The translations under genes were made by a program, and so were the position numbers. The notes beneath the pieces are model-generated. The model had not been told where the DNA came from. It saw only the letters and a program-made list of their open reading frames with translations, and searched no databases. A stretch of 64,000 bases of DNA from Flavobacterium fryxellicola (lineage in GTDB: Bacteria; Bacteroidota; Bacteroidia; Flavobacteriales; Flavobacteriaceae): positions 1 through 64,000 of the forward strand of contig NZ_FRDK01000011.1 in the NCBI RefSeq assembly GCF_900143245.1. The letters run 5' to 3'. Below, one piece after another: positions 45,264 through 55,346 of this stretch; the stretch's first letter is position 1, and every line of letters begins with the position of its first letter.

Positions 45264-47945
45264 ATGAATGAATTATCAGAAACAACAACGCCTGAATTAA
45301 TACCAATAATTACTGAATTTTATAAGTGTTTGTTTGATCCAAATAAAAATTTCACAGAATTAAATGGTTTCACAAACATAACAGATCACGGCTTGGTCAA
45401 GTTTAAGGGTTTAAATATATGTCGCAAAATAGATCTAAATTACAATGGTGTAAAATATGAATTGGGCCTTTTTAATTATATCAGGGACAATGGCAACACA
45501 ATTGGAATTAGAAATGGGGAAACAGATAGCAATTTTATTCAATATGTTTTAGACAAATTCCTTCAACTTGAAGATAACAAAATTAAATTTACACATGATG
45601 GTGTGACAACCGGAAGTGCAGGAAAAACCAAAGAGGCTTGTATTGTTGAAATAGAAAAAAAAGCTCCTCAACTGATAAAATTAGAAGGTGACAAAAAAAA
45701 CATTGATTTAGGATATTTAGAAAGTGGTTATAAATTTGAAGATTCTGCTTTTCAAGGTTTATTATCAAATTTTTTAGAATATGCTATTTTGAGAAATAAT
45801 TTTAAAACAGATATCCTAGAAAAAACAAACTTAAAAGAACCATTTTATAACTTCTTATGTGCTATTAGAAATAAGAATAAAGAGCATGAATCTATATATA
45901 ACTTTGAAGCTAAAAGAGGAAAATTCGACAAAATCATTAGAAGAATAGAAGAGTTTTTTGATTATAGCTTATTTGAAGTTAATGCTGATTATTCTGATAT
46001 TGAAGCACTTTCTCAAAAAGTCCAAAAAGATTATGAAATTTTAAAAAATCAAAATAAGGAATATATAGATTTTAATGATCGAACTGAAAGGGGAATTCCA
46101 AATTCTTTGATTAATTCCCATTATTTAAAATTTATAAACCAATTAAATAAAAATAAATCAGAAATGACATTTAAGCAGTTAGTTGAAAGTCTTAAAATTC
46201 ATTTTAAGACAGAATACGTTGAATTTCAAATATTAGAACATAAACCAAAACAAACCTTCGTTTGGGTTACTGATAAGAAAGGAATTATTGGTGATAGAAT
46301 TGCTCACTATGAAGTTAGCACACGAGGAAAAAAAGGAAGCGAAGTTTTTGTTGATGTTCATTTCGAAGGCATGAAGACAGAAAAAGAAATTTTCTTCAAT
46401 ATGATAAAAAAACTACCAGAGAAACTAGAATGGATTGATTGGCAAGGTTCTAAAAGTATAGGTTACAGTAAAAGCTACAATTTACGAGAGGATGACATAG
46501 TAGATAATGTAACTGCAGCTCTTAAATATATTGACGAAAATATTGGTGACGAAATAAGAAATATCATTGAGAAAATGCACAGTACAGTTCCTTTTGATAC
46601 AAATAATAATTCTAATTACATGAAACAGTCCTTCAATCAAATACTATATGGTCCACCAGGAACTGGAAAAACCTATAATTCTATTAACAAAGCCCTAGAA
46701 ATAATCGACGATGACGAAGTAAAGATCTTGGATTGGAACGATAGATTGGAAGTTAAAAGACTATACGACAAGAAAGTAAAAGAAGGCCAAATTGTATTTA
46801 CTACTTTTCATCAAAACATGAGTTATGAAGATTTTATTGAAGGAATAAAACCTAAAAAAACAAATGAAGGAAAAGTAGTTTATGAGATTGAAAATGGCGT
46901 TTTTAAAAAGCTTTGTTTAAAAGCGTCGGAAAAGAAAGCGTCGCAAACATTTGAAGATTCCTATTCTAAATTTGTAGAAGAGGTTCTAAATGAAGGATCT
47001 ATTATGTTAGAAACACCCACACAAAAGAAGAAATTTAAAGTAATAATCAACAGTAATGAAACTGCTGTAGCTATACCAGAAACCGAAAAAGCTACAAAAA
47101 TGGGAGTTACCAAAGAAATGGTAAGGGATTATGTAATTAACGATCTAATCAGAGACTGGAAACCATATACTACCGCGATAGGCGAATACATTAAAGCTAA
47201 CTATCCGTTTAAAGTAGAGAATAGTGATAACGCTAATAAAAATTTTGTTATAATTATTGATGAGATTAATAGAGGAAATGTTTCCAAAATATTTGGAGAG
47301 TTAATCACGCTTGTAGAAGAAAGTAAAAGAGAAGGTAATAGCGAGGCCATAACAGGAATTTTACCGTACAGCAAACAGGAATTTAGCGTTCCTAAGAATG
47401 TTTATATTTTGGGAACAATGAATACCGCAGATAGAAGCGTCGAAGCTTTAGATACTGCATTGCGCCGTAGATTTGATTTTGTAGAAATGATGCCTAAATA
47501 TGAATTATTTGACACACACAAATCGAGATATTCGTTCAATGGAATGTTTGCTTATGATATTCTTGAAACTATAAATAAAAGAATTGAAGTTTTATTGGGT
47601 AGGGATCATTTAATAGGTCATTCATTTTTTATTTTGGATGAAAAAGAAATTATAGAGACTAAGGTAAAATCAGCATTCTATAAAAACATTATTCCGCTCT
47701 TACAAGAGTATTTCTATGGTGATTACAATAAGATAGGTCTAGTTTTGGGGTCTGGTTTTGTGACAAAAATAAAAGTAGAAAACCATAAGGACTTGTTTGC
47801 TAACGATAAAGAGTTTAATGGGAACGACTATGTGGGCAGAGAAACTTATAATTATAGTATCACAGAATTTAATGATGATGCAATTTTTTACAATGCTTTA
47901 AATATATTAATGAATAAGGTAAGTATTCCTGAAAGTAATGAATAG
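45264..47945 (+). CDS. McrB-type GTPase/AAA+ restriction subunit
   Basis: 893 residues. Long N-terminal part (~450 residues) of unknown target-reading type, then a AAA+ domain with Walker A YGPPGTGKTYNS (~469), the McrB element TTFHQNMSYEDFIEGI, Walker B FVIIIDEINRGNVSKIFGEL and the signature ILGTMNTADRSVEALDTALR. McrB uses GTP to translocate and directs McrC to cut modified DNA. The N-terminus is much longer than in E. coli McrB (459 aa in total), so the recognised modification may differ. Confidence 0.92.
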   Translation: MNELSETTTPELIPIITEFYKCLFDPNKNFTELNGFTNITDHGLVKFKGLNICRKIDLNYNGVKYELGLFNYIRDNGNTIGIRNGETDSNFIQYVLDKFLQLEDNKIKFTHDGVTTGSAGKTKEACIVEIEKKAPQLIKLEGDKKNIDLGYLESGYKFEDSAFQGLLSNFLEYAILRNNFKTDILEKTNLKEPFYNFLCAIRNKNKEHESIYNFEAKRGKFDKIIRRIEEFFDYSLFEVNADYSDIEALSQKVQKDYEILKNQNKEYIDFNDRTERGIPNSLINSHYLKFINQLNKNKSEMTFKQLVESLKIHFKTEYVEFQILEHKPKQTFVWVTDKKGIIGDRIAHYEVSTRGKKGSEVFVDVHFEGMKTEKEIFFNMIKKLPEKLEWIDWQGSKSIGYSKSYNLREDDIVDNVTAALKYIDENIGDEIRNIIEKMHSTVPFDTNNNSNYMKQSFNQILYGPPGTGKTYNSINKALEIIDDDEVKILDWNDRLEVKRLYDKKVKEGQIVFTTFHQNMSYEDFIEGIKPKKTNEGKVVYEIENGVFKKLCLKASEKKASQTFEDSYSKFVEEVLNEGSIMLETPTQKKKFKVIINSNETAVAIPETEKATKMGVTKEMVRDYVINDLIRDWKPYTTAIGEYIKANYPFKVENSDNANKNFVIIIDEINRGNVSKIFGELITLVEESKREGNSEAITGILPYSKQEFSVPKNVYILGTMNTADRSVEALDTALRRRFDFVEMMPKYELFDTHKSRYSFNGMFAYDILETINKRIEVLLGRDHLIGHSFFILDEKEIIETKVKSAFYKNIIPLLQEYFYGDYNKIGLVLGSGFVTKIKVENHKDLFANDKEFNGNDYVGRETYNYSITEFNDDAIFYNALNILMNKVSIPESNE

Positions 47946-49260
47946 GAAACAAATCACAATATTTGAATACGATAGTTTAATAGTTAATGAAAAATATAAT
48001 GGTATTCTATTTGAAAAGAAACATTTAGATGCATTAGAAATTTATTTTGGAGACGGAAAGTACAAACCTAATACTTTTCTGAACTTAAGCCAATTAACCA
48101 AACTAACCGCAGACAAAAACTCATTCCCATTTTATACTTTGGTTAGAAATGGAGTGCGATTTTGTCAGTTTGTTGGCGTATTACAATTAAAAGATCTTGT
48201 AATAGAGGTTTTGCCAAAAGCAGATCGAAGTTGGAATGTAGAATCTGAAAAAGAAGAGAAAGATAGCTGGAGAAACTTATTAATAAAAATGCTTCAAGTG
48301 GTCAATGCTTTTGATGTCAATGCAACGAGTTTTAGTTCGCTAAAATTATTACCTAATAGCTTTTTAGACATATATTATGAACTTTTTATAATTGAAATAG
48401 AAACATTATTACACAAAGGTCTAATCAAGCAATACCGCGAGATTGAAGATAATAAAAAATCGCTATCTGGAAACTTAATTTTTTCTAAACAAATACAATA
48501 TAACTTGGTCCATAAGGAACGGTTTTATGTACATACTACAGAATATGATACGCAACATCATTTACATGCCATTTTATATAAAACCTTAAAGGTTTTACAG
48601 CAAACAAACGGTTTACAGGCTCTGAAAAGTAGAATTAATCGATTATTAATGAATTTTCCTGAACTTAATAATGTAAATGTTATGGAAAGTACTTTTGATA
48701 AAATTAATCTAAACAGAAAAACTCAACCTTATAAATTATCGTTACTAATTTCAAAAATGATCCTATTAAATTTTCATCCTGATGTAATAACTGGTGTTGA
48801 TGAAGTCGTTGCTTTAATGTTTGACATGAACGCTTTATGGGAAAAATTCGTTTTTCACAGTATTAAGTCAAATCCCTTATTTGAGATTGAAGATCAGAAA
48901 GTTGCGAAATTCTGGAAGAGCAACAATCAGACAAAGTCATATTTTAAGGCTGATATTTTCATTAAGTACCTAACTAAAAATTATGTTTTAGATACCAAAT
49001 GGAAAAATATGAATGACGACAAACCATCAAATGATGATTTACGTCAAATGTTTGCCTATTTACATTATTATAATGCAAAGAAAACAGCTCTACTCTATCC
49101 AGACAAGAATGAAAAAATAATCACAGGTAATTATCATCATAGGTTACATGATAAAAAAGACGAGGAGTGCAGTTTGTTAAAAATTCCTGTTCAGAAAGAC
49201 ATAAGAGAATGGCAAGAAAAAATAAATGAACATATTGAAAATTGGATAACTAAGACTTAA
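47938..49260 (+). CDS. McrC-type endonuclease subunit
   Basis: 440 residues; overlaps the end of mcrB by 8 bases. N-terminal McrC helical and beta region (YTLVRNGVRFCQFVGVLQL), C-terminal PD-(D/E)xK nuclease with FKADIFIKYLTKNYVLDTKW (D...DxK) around 335-355. It provides the cutting activity of the McrBC complex against modified DNA. Confidence 0.9.
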   Translation: MNRKQITIFEYDSLIVNEKYNGILFEKKHLDALEIYFGDGKYKPNTFLNLSQLTKLTADKNSFPFYTLVRNGVRFCQFVGVLQLKDLVIEVLPKADRSWNVESEKEEKDSWRNLLIKMLQVVNAFDVNATSFSSLKLLPNSFLDIYYELFIIEIETLLHKGLIKQYREIEDNKKSLSGNLIFSKQIQYNLVHKERFYVHTTEYDTQHHLHAILYKTLKVLQQTNGLQALKSRINRLLMNFPELNNVNVMESTFDKINLNRKTQPYKLSLLISKMILLNFHPDVITGVDEVVALMFDMNALWEKFVFHSIKSNPLFEIEDQKVAKFWKSNNQTKSYFKADIFIKYLTKNYVLDTKWKNMNDDKPSNDDLRQMFAYLHYYNAKKTALLYPDKNEKIITGNYHHRLHDKKDEECSLLKIPVQKDIREWQEKINEHIENWITKT

Positions 49261-49275
49261 TAACAAAGATAGAGG

Positions 49276-50532
49276 ATGATATTACTTATTGATTTAGACG
49301 GAACCTTAACTAACACGGCTCATCCCCAATTCAAAAGAATGAAGGACGGGCTTGACGATACTATTCTTAATACTATCCCAGTATTTGATGGTGCAATTGA
49401 ATTTATCAATCAACAAAAAAGTTTAGGAAATAGAGTGATTATAGTTTCTGATTCTCATCCAAAATATGTTCAAAAAATAGCTGTCGAAATATTTAATGTT
49501 GAATTTGTGTTTCTTGCTGATAAACCGAACCCAGACAGAACATTAGAATTCATAAAAACAAATCAAGAACTTAAAGAATTATATATCGACAGAGACAATT
49601 TTATTCTCATTGGAGATAGTTTTTTAGATATAGAATTAGGCAGAAGGTTAAACATCAGAACAGTTCACACAAAGTTTTATAAAGCTTCAGAAGTTGACGA
49701 ACGTGATGGTATTGGACAAGATTGGAAACCGTTAAAAATGGGACCTACATTTTATGCTAAAAGCTATTCGAGTATTAATAAAATAATTGATAGCCCTTTA
49801 AGTCGTTTATTGGCAATTGAAGCCGCATTTACTGGAAGTGATTCATATAGGTCGGTTGCGTTTAAAGATATTAAAACACAAAATGGTTTTATTGCTTTCA
49901 GATGCTTAGCCAGACAAGAAGATGGCGAATGTGATAAATATGCAAGAGCCGATAAATACTATCAAATAGACAATCCTAAACGAAGCCAAGAGTTTTTGAA
50001 TACCTTAGTTAATGGTTTAAATTCATATTTGTCGAGATTAGAAAGTTTACCACAATATCAATGGGATTACTTAACCTATGTGTCAGATAAAAAAACGACC
50101 TCTCCTCCTAATAAGATGAAAGAAATATTTGACTTAATAGGTAGTGCAATTACTAAAATAAAACTATTTGAATGGAGAGATGAGGTCGATGGCTCTTTAA
50201 GAAACCGACCTGATTATACTTCTAGAAGAGCATTTATTTCCAAGTTCCTCACCACTAAAACAGAATTTGATCTAACAGACAAAAATATAATTGTTATTGA
50301 TGATCAATTTACATCATCTGCAACAGCATATGAAATTGTAACACAGTTGAAAGCTAGAGGAGCAAAAAACATTCTATTTATCGCTTTGTTTTATTTAATT
50401 TTACCCATCCATTCTAAAAAGTGTCCTCGTTGCAATAATGACATGAAAATAAGTATTCGAAAAGAAGACGGAGTTAAATTTCATAATTGTTCCTATAAAA
50501 CTGGGTGTGGATTATCTACAAAAATAAATTGA
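49276..50532 (+). CDS. HAD hydrolase fused to a phosphoribosyltransferase domain
   Basis: 418 residues. The N-terminal ~160 residues are a HAD phosphatase: motif I LLIDLDGTLTNT, motif II VIIVSDSHP, motif IV ILIGDSFLDIELGRR. After a helical linker the C-terminus has the PRPP-binding loop NIIVIDDQFTSSATAYEI of type I phosphoribosyltransferases and ends in a CxxC zinc element (KKCPRCNNDM). Together these suggest processing of a nucleotide or its precursor. It overlaps the DprA-like gene by one base and follows McrBC by 15 bases, so all are one operon. Confidence 0.8.
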   Translation: MILLIDLDGTLTNTAHPQFKRMKDGLDDTILNTIPVFDGAIEFINQQKSLGNRVIIVSDSHPKYVQKIAVEIFNVEFVFLADKPNPDRTLEFIKTNQELKELYIDRDNFILIGDSFLDIELGRRLNIRTVHTKFYKASEVDERDGIGQDWKPLKMGPTFYAKSYSSINKIIDSPLSRLLAIEAAFTGSDSYRSVAFKDIKTQNGFIAFRCLARQEDGECDKYARADKYYQIDNPKRSQEFLNTLVNGLNSYLSRLESLPQYQWDYLTYVSDKKTTSPPNKMKEIFDLIGSAITKIKLFEWRDEVDGSLRNRPDYTSRRAFISKFLTTKTEFDLTDKNIIVIDDQFTSSATAYEIVTQLKARGAKNILFIALFYLILPIHSKKCPRCNNDMKISIRKEDGVKFHNCSYKTGCGLSTKIN

Positions 50533-51464
50533 TGAAAACTGAAACCAAATATATAATAGCTATTTCTTTGATTAAAGGTATTGGAGCGGCTTTTATGAAG
50601 CAAAATATTCATCTGATACATAGCTACAAAAACAATCATGAAATGCTTTGTGGTATCAGTAACAAAATCACTTTAGATGATCTTGAAGAAAATATTATAT
50701 ATGCTGAACAAATAATACAGGAATGTACTGAACTTGATATTACAATACGAACCATTATCGACAAAGATTATCCTAAACAATTGCTTGAAATAAAAGACCC
50801 TCCTCCTATTCTTTATTTGAAAGGAAATCTTAATTTACTTTCAAAGGTGATTGCCATAATTGGCACAAGAAAATCAACTGACTTAGGAAATAAGATTGCA
50901 GCTAAATTAGGAACGTACTTCAGCGATAAATGGTCTATCTGTAACGGTCTGGTTGACGGAATTGATAAAAGTGCTATATTAATTAACAATACAATTGCTC
51001 CAAATGTCATAGGTGTACTATCAGGCGGGTTAAATTTTGAAAAAACATCTTCAAAAGTTACTAAAGAACTTGCATCGATGGTTTTGGCAAATAATGGATT
51101 GCTCATATCAGAACAAGAGCCTAATAAAAAAGAAGATCAATTTTCTGGCAGCAAAGCAAGTAGAATTCAGGCTGGTTTGTCTAATGGATTAATTCTAGCT
51201 CAAAGCTCTATAACAGGCGGATCCAAATACACGCTTAAAACTTTTTCTGAATTAAAAAGACCTATTGGTGTCATTGCTTTTGAACCAAATTCAGAATACC
51301 AAATATCGGAAGAGTTTAGCGCCAATCGCTTATTAGTACTAGACGGAAAAAAAGGATTGCTTAAAATATGTGATATTAAGAAACCTGAAAACCTAAAAAC
51401 TTCAGAAATTATTAAAATCAACAACGTAGCAGATTATACAATTTTTGAAAATTCAATAAATTAA
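50532..51464 (+). CDS. DprA/Smf-like protein (Rossmann nucleotide-binding)
   Basis: About 310 residues from ATG 50532 (TGATG overlap with the previous stop). N-terminal helices, then the DprA core: DYPKQLLEIKDPPPILYLKG, VIAIIGTRKSTDLGNKIAAK, ICNGLVDGIDKSAI and VIGVLSGGL. Unlike true DprA, which loads RecA on ssDNA, this divergent form is paired with the HAD-phosphoribosyltransferase gene. DprA-PRTase pairs have been noted in defence islands as I recall. The likely role is sensing or modifying foreign nucleic acid or nucleotides. Confidence 0.8.
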   Translation: MKTETKYIIAISLIKGIGAAFMKQNIHLIHSYKNNHEMLCGISNKITLDDLEENIIYAEQIIQECTELDITIRTIIDKDYPKQLLEIKDPPPILYLKGNLNLLSKVIAIIGTRKSTDLGNKIAAKLGTYFSDKWSICNGLVDGIDKSAILINNTIAPNVIGVLSGGLNFEKTSSKVTKELASMVLANNGLLISEQEPNKKEDQFSGSKASRIQAGLSNGLILAQSSITGGSKYTLKTFSELKRPIGVIAFEPNSEYQISEEFSANRLLVLDGKKGLLKICDIKKPENLKTSEIIKINNVADYTIFENSIN

Positions 51465-52474
51465 TAATTATCCAATCCTTTCAATAATCTTTCCTTAATC
51501 CTGTCTTTCAAATGTTGAGGTTCTATAACCTTAACACTTTCACCATAAGACAAAATCAATCGCTCTAATTCGTAATTGGGCATTACTTTTATCTTCAGTT
51601 CTAAAGTAAACTCATCAAGCCATTTATGCTTTTGGGTTTCGTGTATGGATTTATTCTCCATATACTTTCCAGTCAATTGGTTGAAATGCAACTCAACATT
51701 TTCTAAAACAGCATTTACTCCTTTACTAACACCTATCATGTCCGAAAAATACTCTTGCCAATCGATAGTTTCATTAACCACAAAAGGAATAACAATTGGC
51801 CTTACTGACACTATTCTATCAATAGCTACATTCCAGTCCCATTTATAACTTTCGGGATGGAAACCAAACAAAAACCAGCGATTATTATACTCTTTTAGGT
51901 AATGTGGATGAAAAATATAAGTGTAAGGCTCTTCCGTTTTAAAGTCTTTATAGGTAATTTCTAAAGTAGTTTTATTTTGTACGGCATTATACAGCGTACT
52001 GAAATATTCTATTCCCTTTAAATCTTGCGAACGATCAAAACCAATAAACGGCTTCTCATTAGTTGACACTTTCAAATCTGTTTTAAGCTTTGCAATAATC
52101 TCCTGAATCCCTTCAAACTGTGGCATTCCCTCAAATTGCGAAAGCACTTGTATAGCCGACTGAAATTGATCCATTTCCACCTCATTCAAGGGAGCATTGT
52201 TGATAGAGTAATCTAAATCTTCATACCTGTAAATCCTTTTTTTACCATCTTTTATATCTGCCAATTCAATCCCCCAGCCTTCAGCACTTTTCATAAAGGC
52301 AATATCATCTTGCAATTGACGAAGTTTAACACATTGGGTTTCATCATCAAATAAATCTAGTAGTTTATCATTAACAGCATCCAATAATAATTCTTTTGTA
52401 AAATTCTTATAGGGATTCTTAAAACAAGCATCTAAAATTTTGTAGCGAATAAGTGGTTTTTTAGTAACAGCCAT
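51461..52474 (-). CDS. WYL-domain transcriptional regulator
   Basis: 337 residues. N-terminal winged helix (IRYKILDACFKNPYKNFTKE), a central WYL domain recognised by ITYKDFKTEEPYTYIFHPHY and YNNRWFLFGFH, and a C-terminal helical extension (VMPNYELERLILSYGESVKV). WYL regulators (BrxR, CapW, PafC relatives) repress defence operons and respond to nucleic-acid signals. It is divergent from the second AAA pair across a 111-base gap with an inverted repeat, so it probably controls that pair and itself. Confidence 0.88.
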   Translation of the reverse strand: MAVTKKPLIRYKILDACFKNPYKNFTKELLLDAVNDKLLDLFDDETQCVKLRQLQDDIAFMKSAEGWGIELADIKDGKKRIYRYEDLDYSINNAPLNEVEMDQFQSAIQVLSQFEGMPQFEGIQEIIAKLKTDLKVSTNEKPFIGFDRSQDLKGIEYFSTLYNAVQNKTTLEITYKDFKTEEPYTYIFHPHYLKEYNNRWFLFGFHPESYKWDWNVAIDRIVSVRPIVIPFVVNETIDWQEYFSDMIGVSKGVNAVLENVELHFNQLTGKYMENKSIHETQKHKWLDEFTLELKIKVMPNYELERLILSYGESVKVIEPQHLKDRIKERLLKGLDNY

Positions 52475-52513
52475 AATATAAAATGATTTAAATTGTTTAG
52501 ATTTGGTACAATA

Positions 52514-52551
52514 CTACGGAATAAATTTTACTATGCAGTAAAGCTGCGTAG
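52514..52551. promoter_or_regulatory. Candidate operator for the WYL regulator
   Basis: TTTACT-ATGC-AGTAAA (52527-52542) is a perfect inverted repeat, flanked by CTACG (52514) and CGTAG (52547) in inverse orientation. It lies between the divergent WYL and AAA genes. Confidence 0.55.
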
Positions 52552-52585
52552 ATATAGGTTTATTTTGCATTAAAATCAACAGAAC

Positions 52586-54391
52586 ATGATTAAGAAAATA
52601 GGAATTGAAAATTTTAGAGTATTCAAAGAATTTACTGAATTTGAAATCAGACCAATAACGCTGCTTGTTGGCCCAAATAATGCTGGAAAAAGTTCTTTTA
52701 CAAAACTATTGCTGTTGTTGAAGAACGGTGTTTCTAAATTAAATTTTAATGGGGGATCACACAATCTTGAAAGTTTTGCTAAAGTCACGAATTGGGAGTT
52801 GAATGATAAAAAAATAAAAATTCGTTTTGATAATAATTTAGAATTTTTAGATGACAGTTATTTTGTTGATAATTATTTCATTAATGATATGAAGAATAAC
52901 GGTGACTTATTCCAAATAGATATTACAAATTCTAATGAAAACCTATTGGTATTCAAAAGTGATGGAACCAATTGTAGATTAAAATTTAATATTGACATTA
53001 TGTTTTCTTTAATTTATAATAATAAATTACTAGGATCTACATACCGAACGATAGACCCATGGGAAACTCATGAGACAAAATTACTTGTTAATTTTGAAAA
53101 TTCACCAAATGAAGACATAATTAACCTGGAAAATTTTGAAGAAATATTTAGAAAAAATCCTGAAAGATTTTCTGATTCTGACCAAACAAACCTTCAAACA
53201 CCAACTATAGGAACTATTGTCTTAAAAAATACGATAAATAAATTAGAAAAAAATTATTTGCTTTATGATATCATTATCAACAGTATAAACGCAACTGCCT
53301 ATCATAAAGAAGAACTAATAGATTTGCAGAAAAAAGAATTTGGAGATATTTATTTTGATGGAAATCACAAATTAACCGGAATACCAACAGATTTTAACAA
53401 TGCATTAGAGTATTGTCTTAAACGTGCAAATAATGTTGTAAAAGAAATAATAAAAACTCATTTTCAAGCAACCCACGGGAATGATTTTATCGAAATTAGG
53501 GAGACAGAGTTAGGGAAGTTATTGTTTAAAATTAAACTTTTTGACAACAATAGTGAACCTCCTTTTCGAGAAACTGGTTATCAAAAAACATTTTTCGAAC
53601 AATTTAGTAAATACGGATCAAATTTAAAAAGCGAGTTTAATAAACTACAATATATATCCGCAAATAGAGCAAGTCAAAAAAGAGTTTTAGCAAATACTTC
53701 AGACTATGATATTGACGGCATTGTAGTTGATTTTTTTAATAAGTCACAAAAAAACATCACTTTTCTTAAAATCATATTTGAAATTTTAGAGATTCCTGGT
53801 GAACTATCAGTTGAGCGTTTTGAAAATATCATATCTATAGTCTATTTGACTATTAATGACCGTAAAGTAGCATTATCTGATGTGGGATTTGGATTTTCAC
53901 AAATTATCCCTATCATTCTTAAAATAGTTACATTGACAGAACCAAAGGAAGGAATGAAAATAAAAGCAAAGACTTCTGAGAATTGTGACGAAAGCAATGA
54001 ATTTTCAATTAGTTTTCCTACTGATGAAAAAACAATAATTATTGAAGAGCCGGAAGCAAATTTACACCCTAACTTACAATCAAAATTAGCAGATGTTTTT
54101 GTCGAGATTATCAACTATTACCCCGAATTGAATTTCATAATTGAAACTCATAGTGAATACATGATACGTAAGCTGCAGTTTTTAACAGCTAAAAAATCAA
54201 TTGGAATCGACAAATCGATTATTTATTATTTCAATGCTGATAAATATGTGACTGCAAATGAGCCTAAGGTGAAGCCTATTGAAATCAGAGAAAACGGTAA
54301 TCTAAGTGATACATTTGGACCAGGTTTTTATGATGAAGCTACACAGTTGCAATTTGACTTAATGAAACTGAATCAGGAACAAAACAATTAA
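52586..54391 (+). CDS. AAA/ABC-type ATPase (AAA_15-like), second of two
   Basis: 601 residues. Walker A GPNNAGKSSFTK at ~30-41, long insertion, ABC signature region VALSDVGFGFSQIIPIILKI, Walker B IIIEEPEANLHPNLQSKLAD and HSEYMIRKLQ, C-terminal IYYFNADKYVTANEPK and FGPGFYDEAT. The same architecture and C-terminal motifs as the ATPase at 32877, but clearly diverged, so the two are paralogous systems rather than a recent duplication. Followed after two bases by its partner gene, and controlled probably by the divergent WYL gene. Confidence 0.85.
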   Translation: MIKKIGIENFRVFKEFTEFEIRPITLLVGPNNAGKSSFTKLLLLLKNGVSKLNFNGGSHNLESFAKVTNWELNDKKIKIRFDNNLEFLDDSYFVDNYFINDMKNNGDLFQIDITNSNENLLVFKSDGTNCRLKFNIDIMFSLIYNNKLLGSTYRTIDPWETHETKLLVNFENSPNEDIINLENFEEIFRKNPERFSDSDQTNLQTPTIGTIVLKNTINKLEKNYLLYDIIINSINATAYHKEELIDLQKKEFGDIYFDGNHKLTGIPTDFNNALEYCLKRANNVVKEIIKTHFQATHGNDFIEIRETELGKLLFKIKLFDNNSEPPFRETGYQKTFFEQFSKYGSNLKSEFNKLQYISANRASQKRVLANTSDYDIDGIVVDFFNKSQKNITFLKIIFEILEIPGELSVERFENIISIVYLTINDRKVALSDVGFGFSQIIPIILKIVTLTEPKEGMKIKAKTSENCDESNEFSISFPTDEKTIIIEEPEANLHPNLQSKLADVFVEIINYYPELNFIIETHSEYMIRKLQFLTAKKSIGIDKSIIYYFNADKYVTANEPKVKPIEIRENGNLSDTFGPGFYDEATQLQFDLMKLNQEQNN

Positions 54392-54393
54392 GT

Positions 54394-55269
54394 ATGGAGC
54401 TATATGTAGAGAAGGCATTCTTGGATAAATTTAATTCAGAGTTTGCTGAAACACCTGTAACAAAAGGAAAAACGGTTTTAACTTCGATTTTAAAAACTTA
54501 TGGTGATGTAAATTTGTATATTGATTACGTATTTGAAACTCCCAAAGAACTCGAATTATATAATATTAATTTAATTACTTTAAAGTCACAAGATTTCCCT
54601 GTAATACCAATAATTTCTATAAAAGAACATTTTTTTGCACACTCAAAATGTGAACAAACTCTCATTTTTACAATCAATGAAGAAACATGGTTTAAAGAAG
54701 CGGAAAAGAAAGGAGCTCTTTGTTTTTGTTATGAAAATTATGAAAAAACCATAGAATCCATAATTTCTATTTGTGAAAATTTAAAAGTTGATTTAAGTGA
54801 AAGTTTTAGAAGTTGGGATTATTTTAAAGAATTGAAGACAATTCCAAAAAATAAAATCATAATAAATGACGGCTATTTATTTGCTGAAAATTCAGGAAAC
54901 AAACCTATTGAAGAAAATATAATTCCGCTATTGAAGAATGTAATAAAACCAGATACTGAAACGAAAATTGAATTTTTCACGAATTATCTTAATTTCAAAC
55001 GAGAATCAGAGCGATTTGATATTGAAAAAATTAAAAGAAAGCTACTAAATGTATTCCAAGGTGATTACAAGTTATCGTTTGAATACATACAATATCATTC
55101 ACATGACAGGATTTTATATTCTAATTTTTTCCTGATGGGATGTGGTGTGGGTTTTAATTTTAATACTAAAAGAAAATCCAATTCAGTTATAACGGTTGAT
55201 TCAATTTTTGATAAGTTTAGTTACAAGAGGATCAACAATCATTTGATAGAGCTAAAGAAAAGAATTTAA
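54394..55269 (+). CDS. Partner protein of the second AAA ATPase, putative effector
   Basis: 291 residues. See the parallels with 34514-35467: N-terminal ELYVEKAFLDKFNSEF, central NKIIINDGYLFAEN, and C-terminal YHSHDRILYSNFFLMGCGVG. The HDR...SN/TDY end with a glycine-rich strand resembles MIT-C/PLD-like domains. No HNH, TOPRIM, TIR or PIN motif is visible, which separates it from Septu, PARIS and Gabija partners. I infer an effector with an unassigned activity. Confidence 0.5.
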   Translation: MELYVEKAFLDKFNSEFAETPVTKGKTVLTSILKTYGDVNLYIDYVFETPKELELYNINLITLKSQDFPVIPIISIKEHFFAHSKCEQTLIFTINEETWFKEAEKKGALCFCYENYEKTIESIISICENLKVDLSESFRSWDYFKELKTIPKNKIIINDGYLFAENSGNKPIEENIIPLLKNVIKPDTETKIEFFTNYLNFKRESERFDIEKIKRKLLNVFQGDYKLSFEYIQYHSHDRILYSNFFLMGCGVGFNFNTKRKSNSVITVDSIFDKFSYKRINNHLIELKKRI

Positions 55270-55346
55270 ATGATTTAGGCAAGTCTAAATCGACGAGCGG
55301 CACTTATGTTATTAATTAAATTTTCACGTCAATTACAATTATCTAA

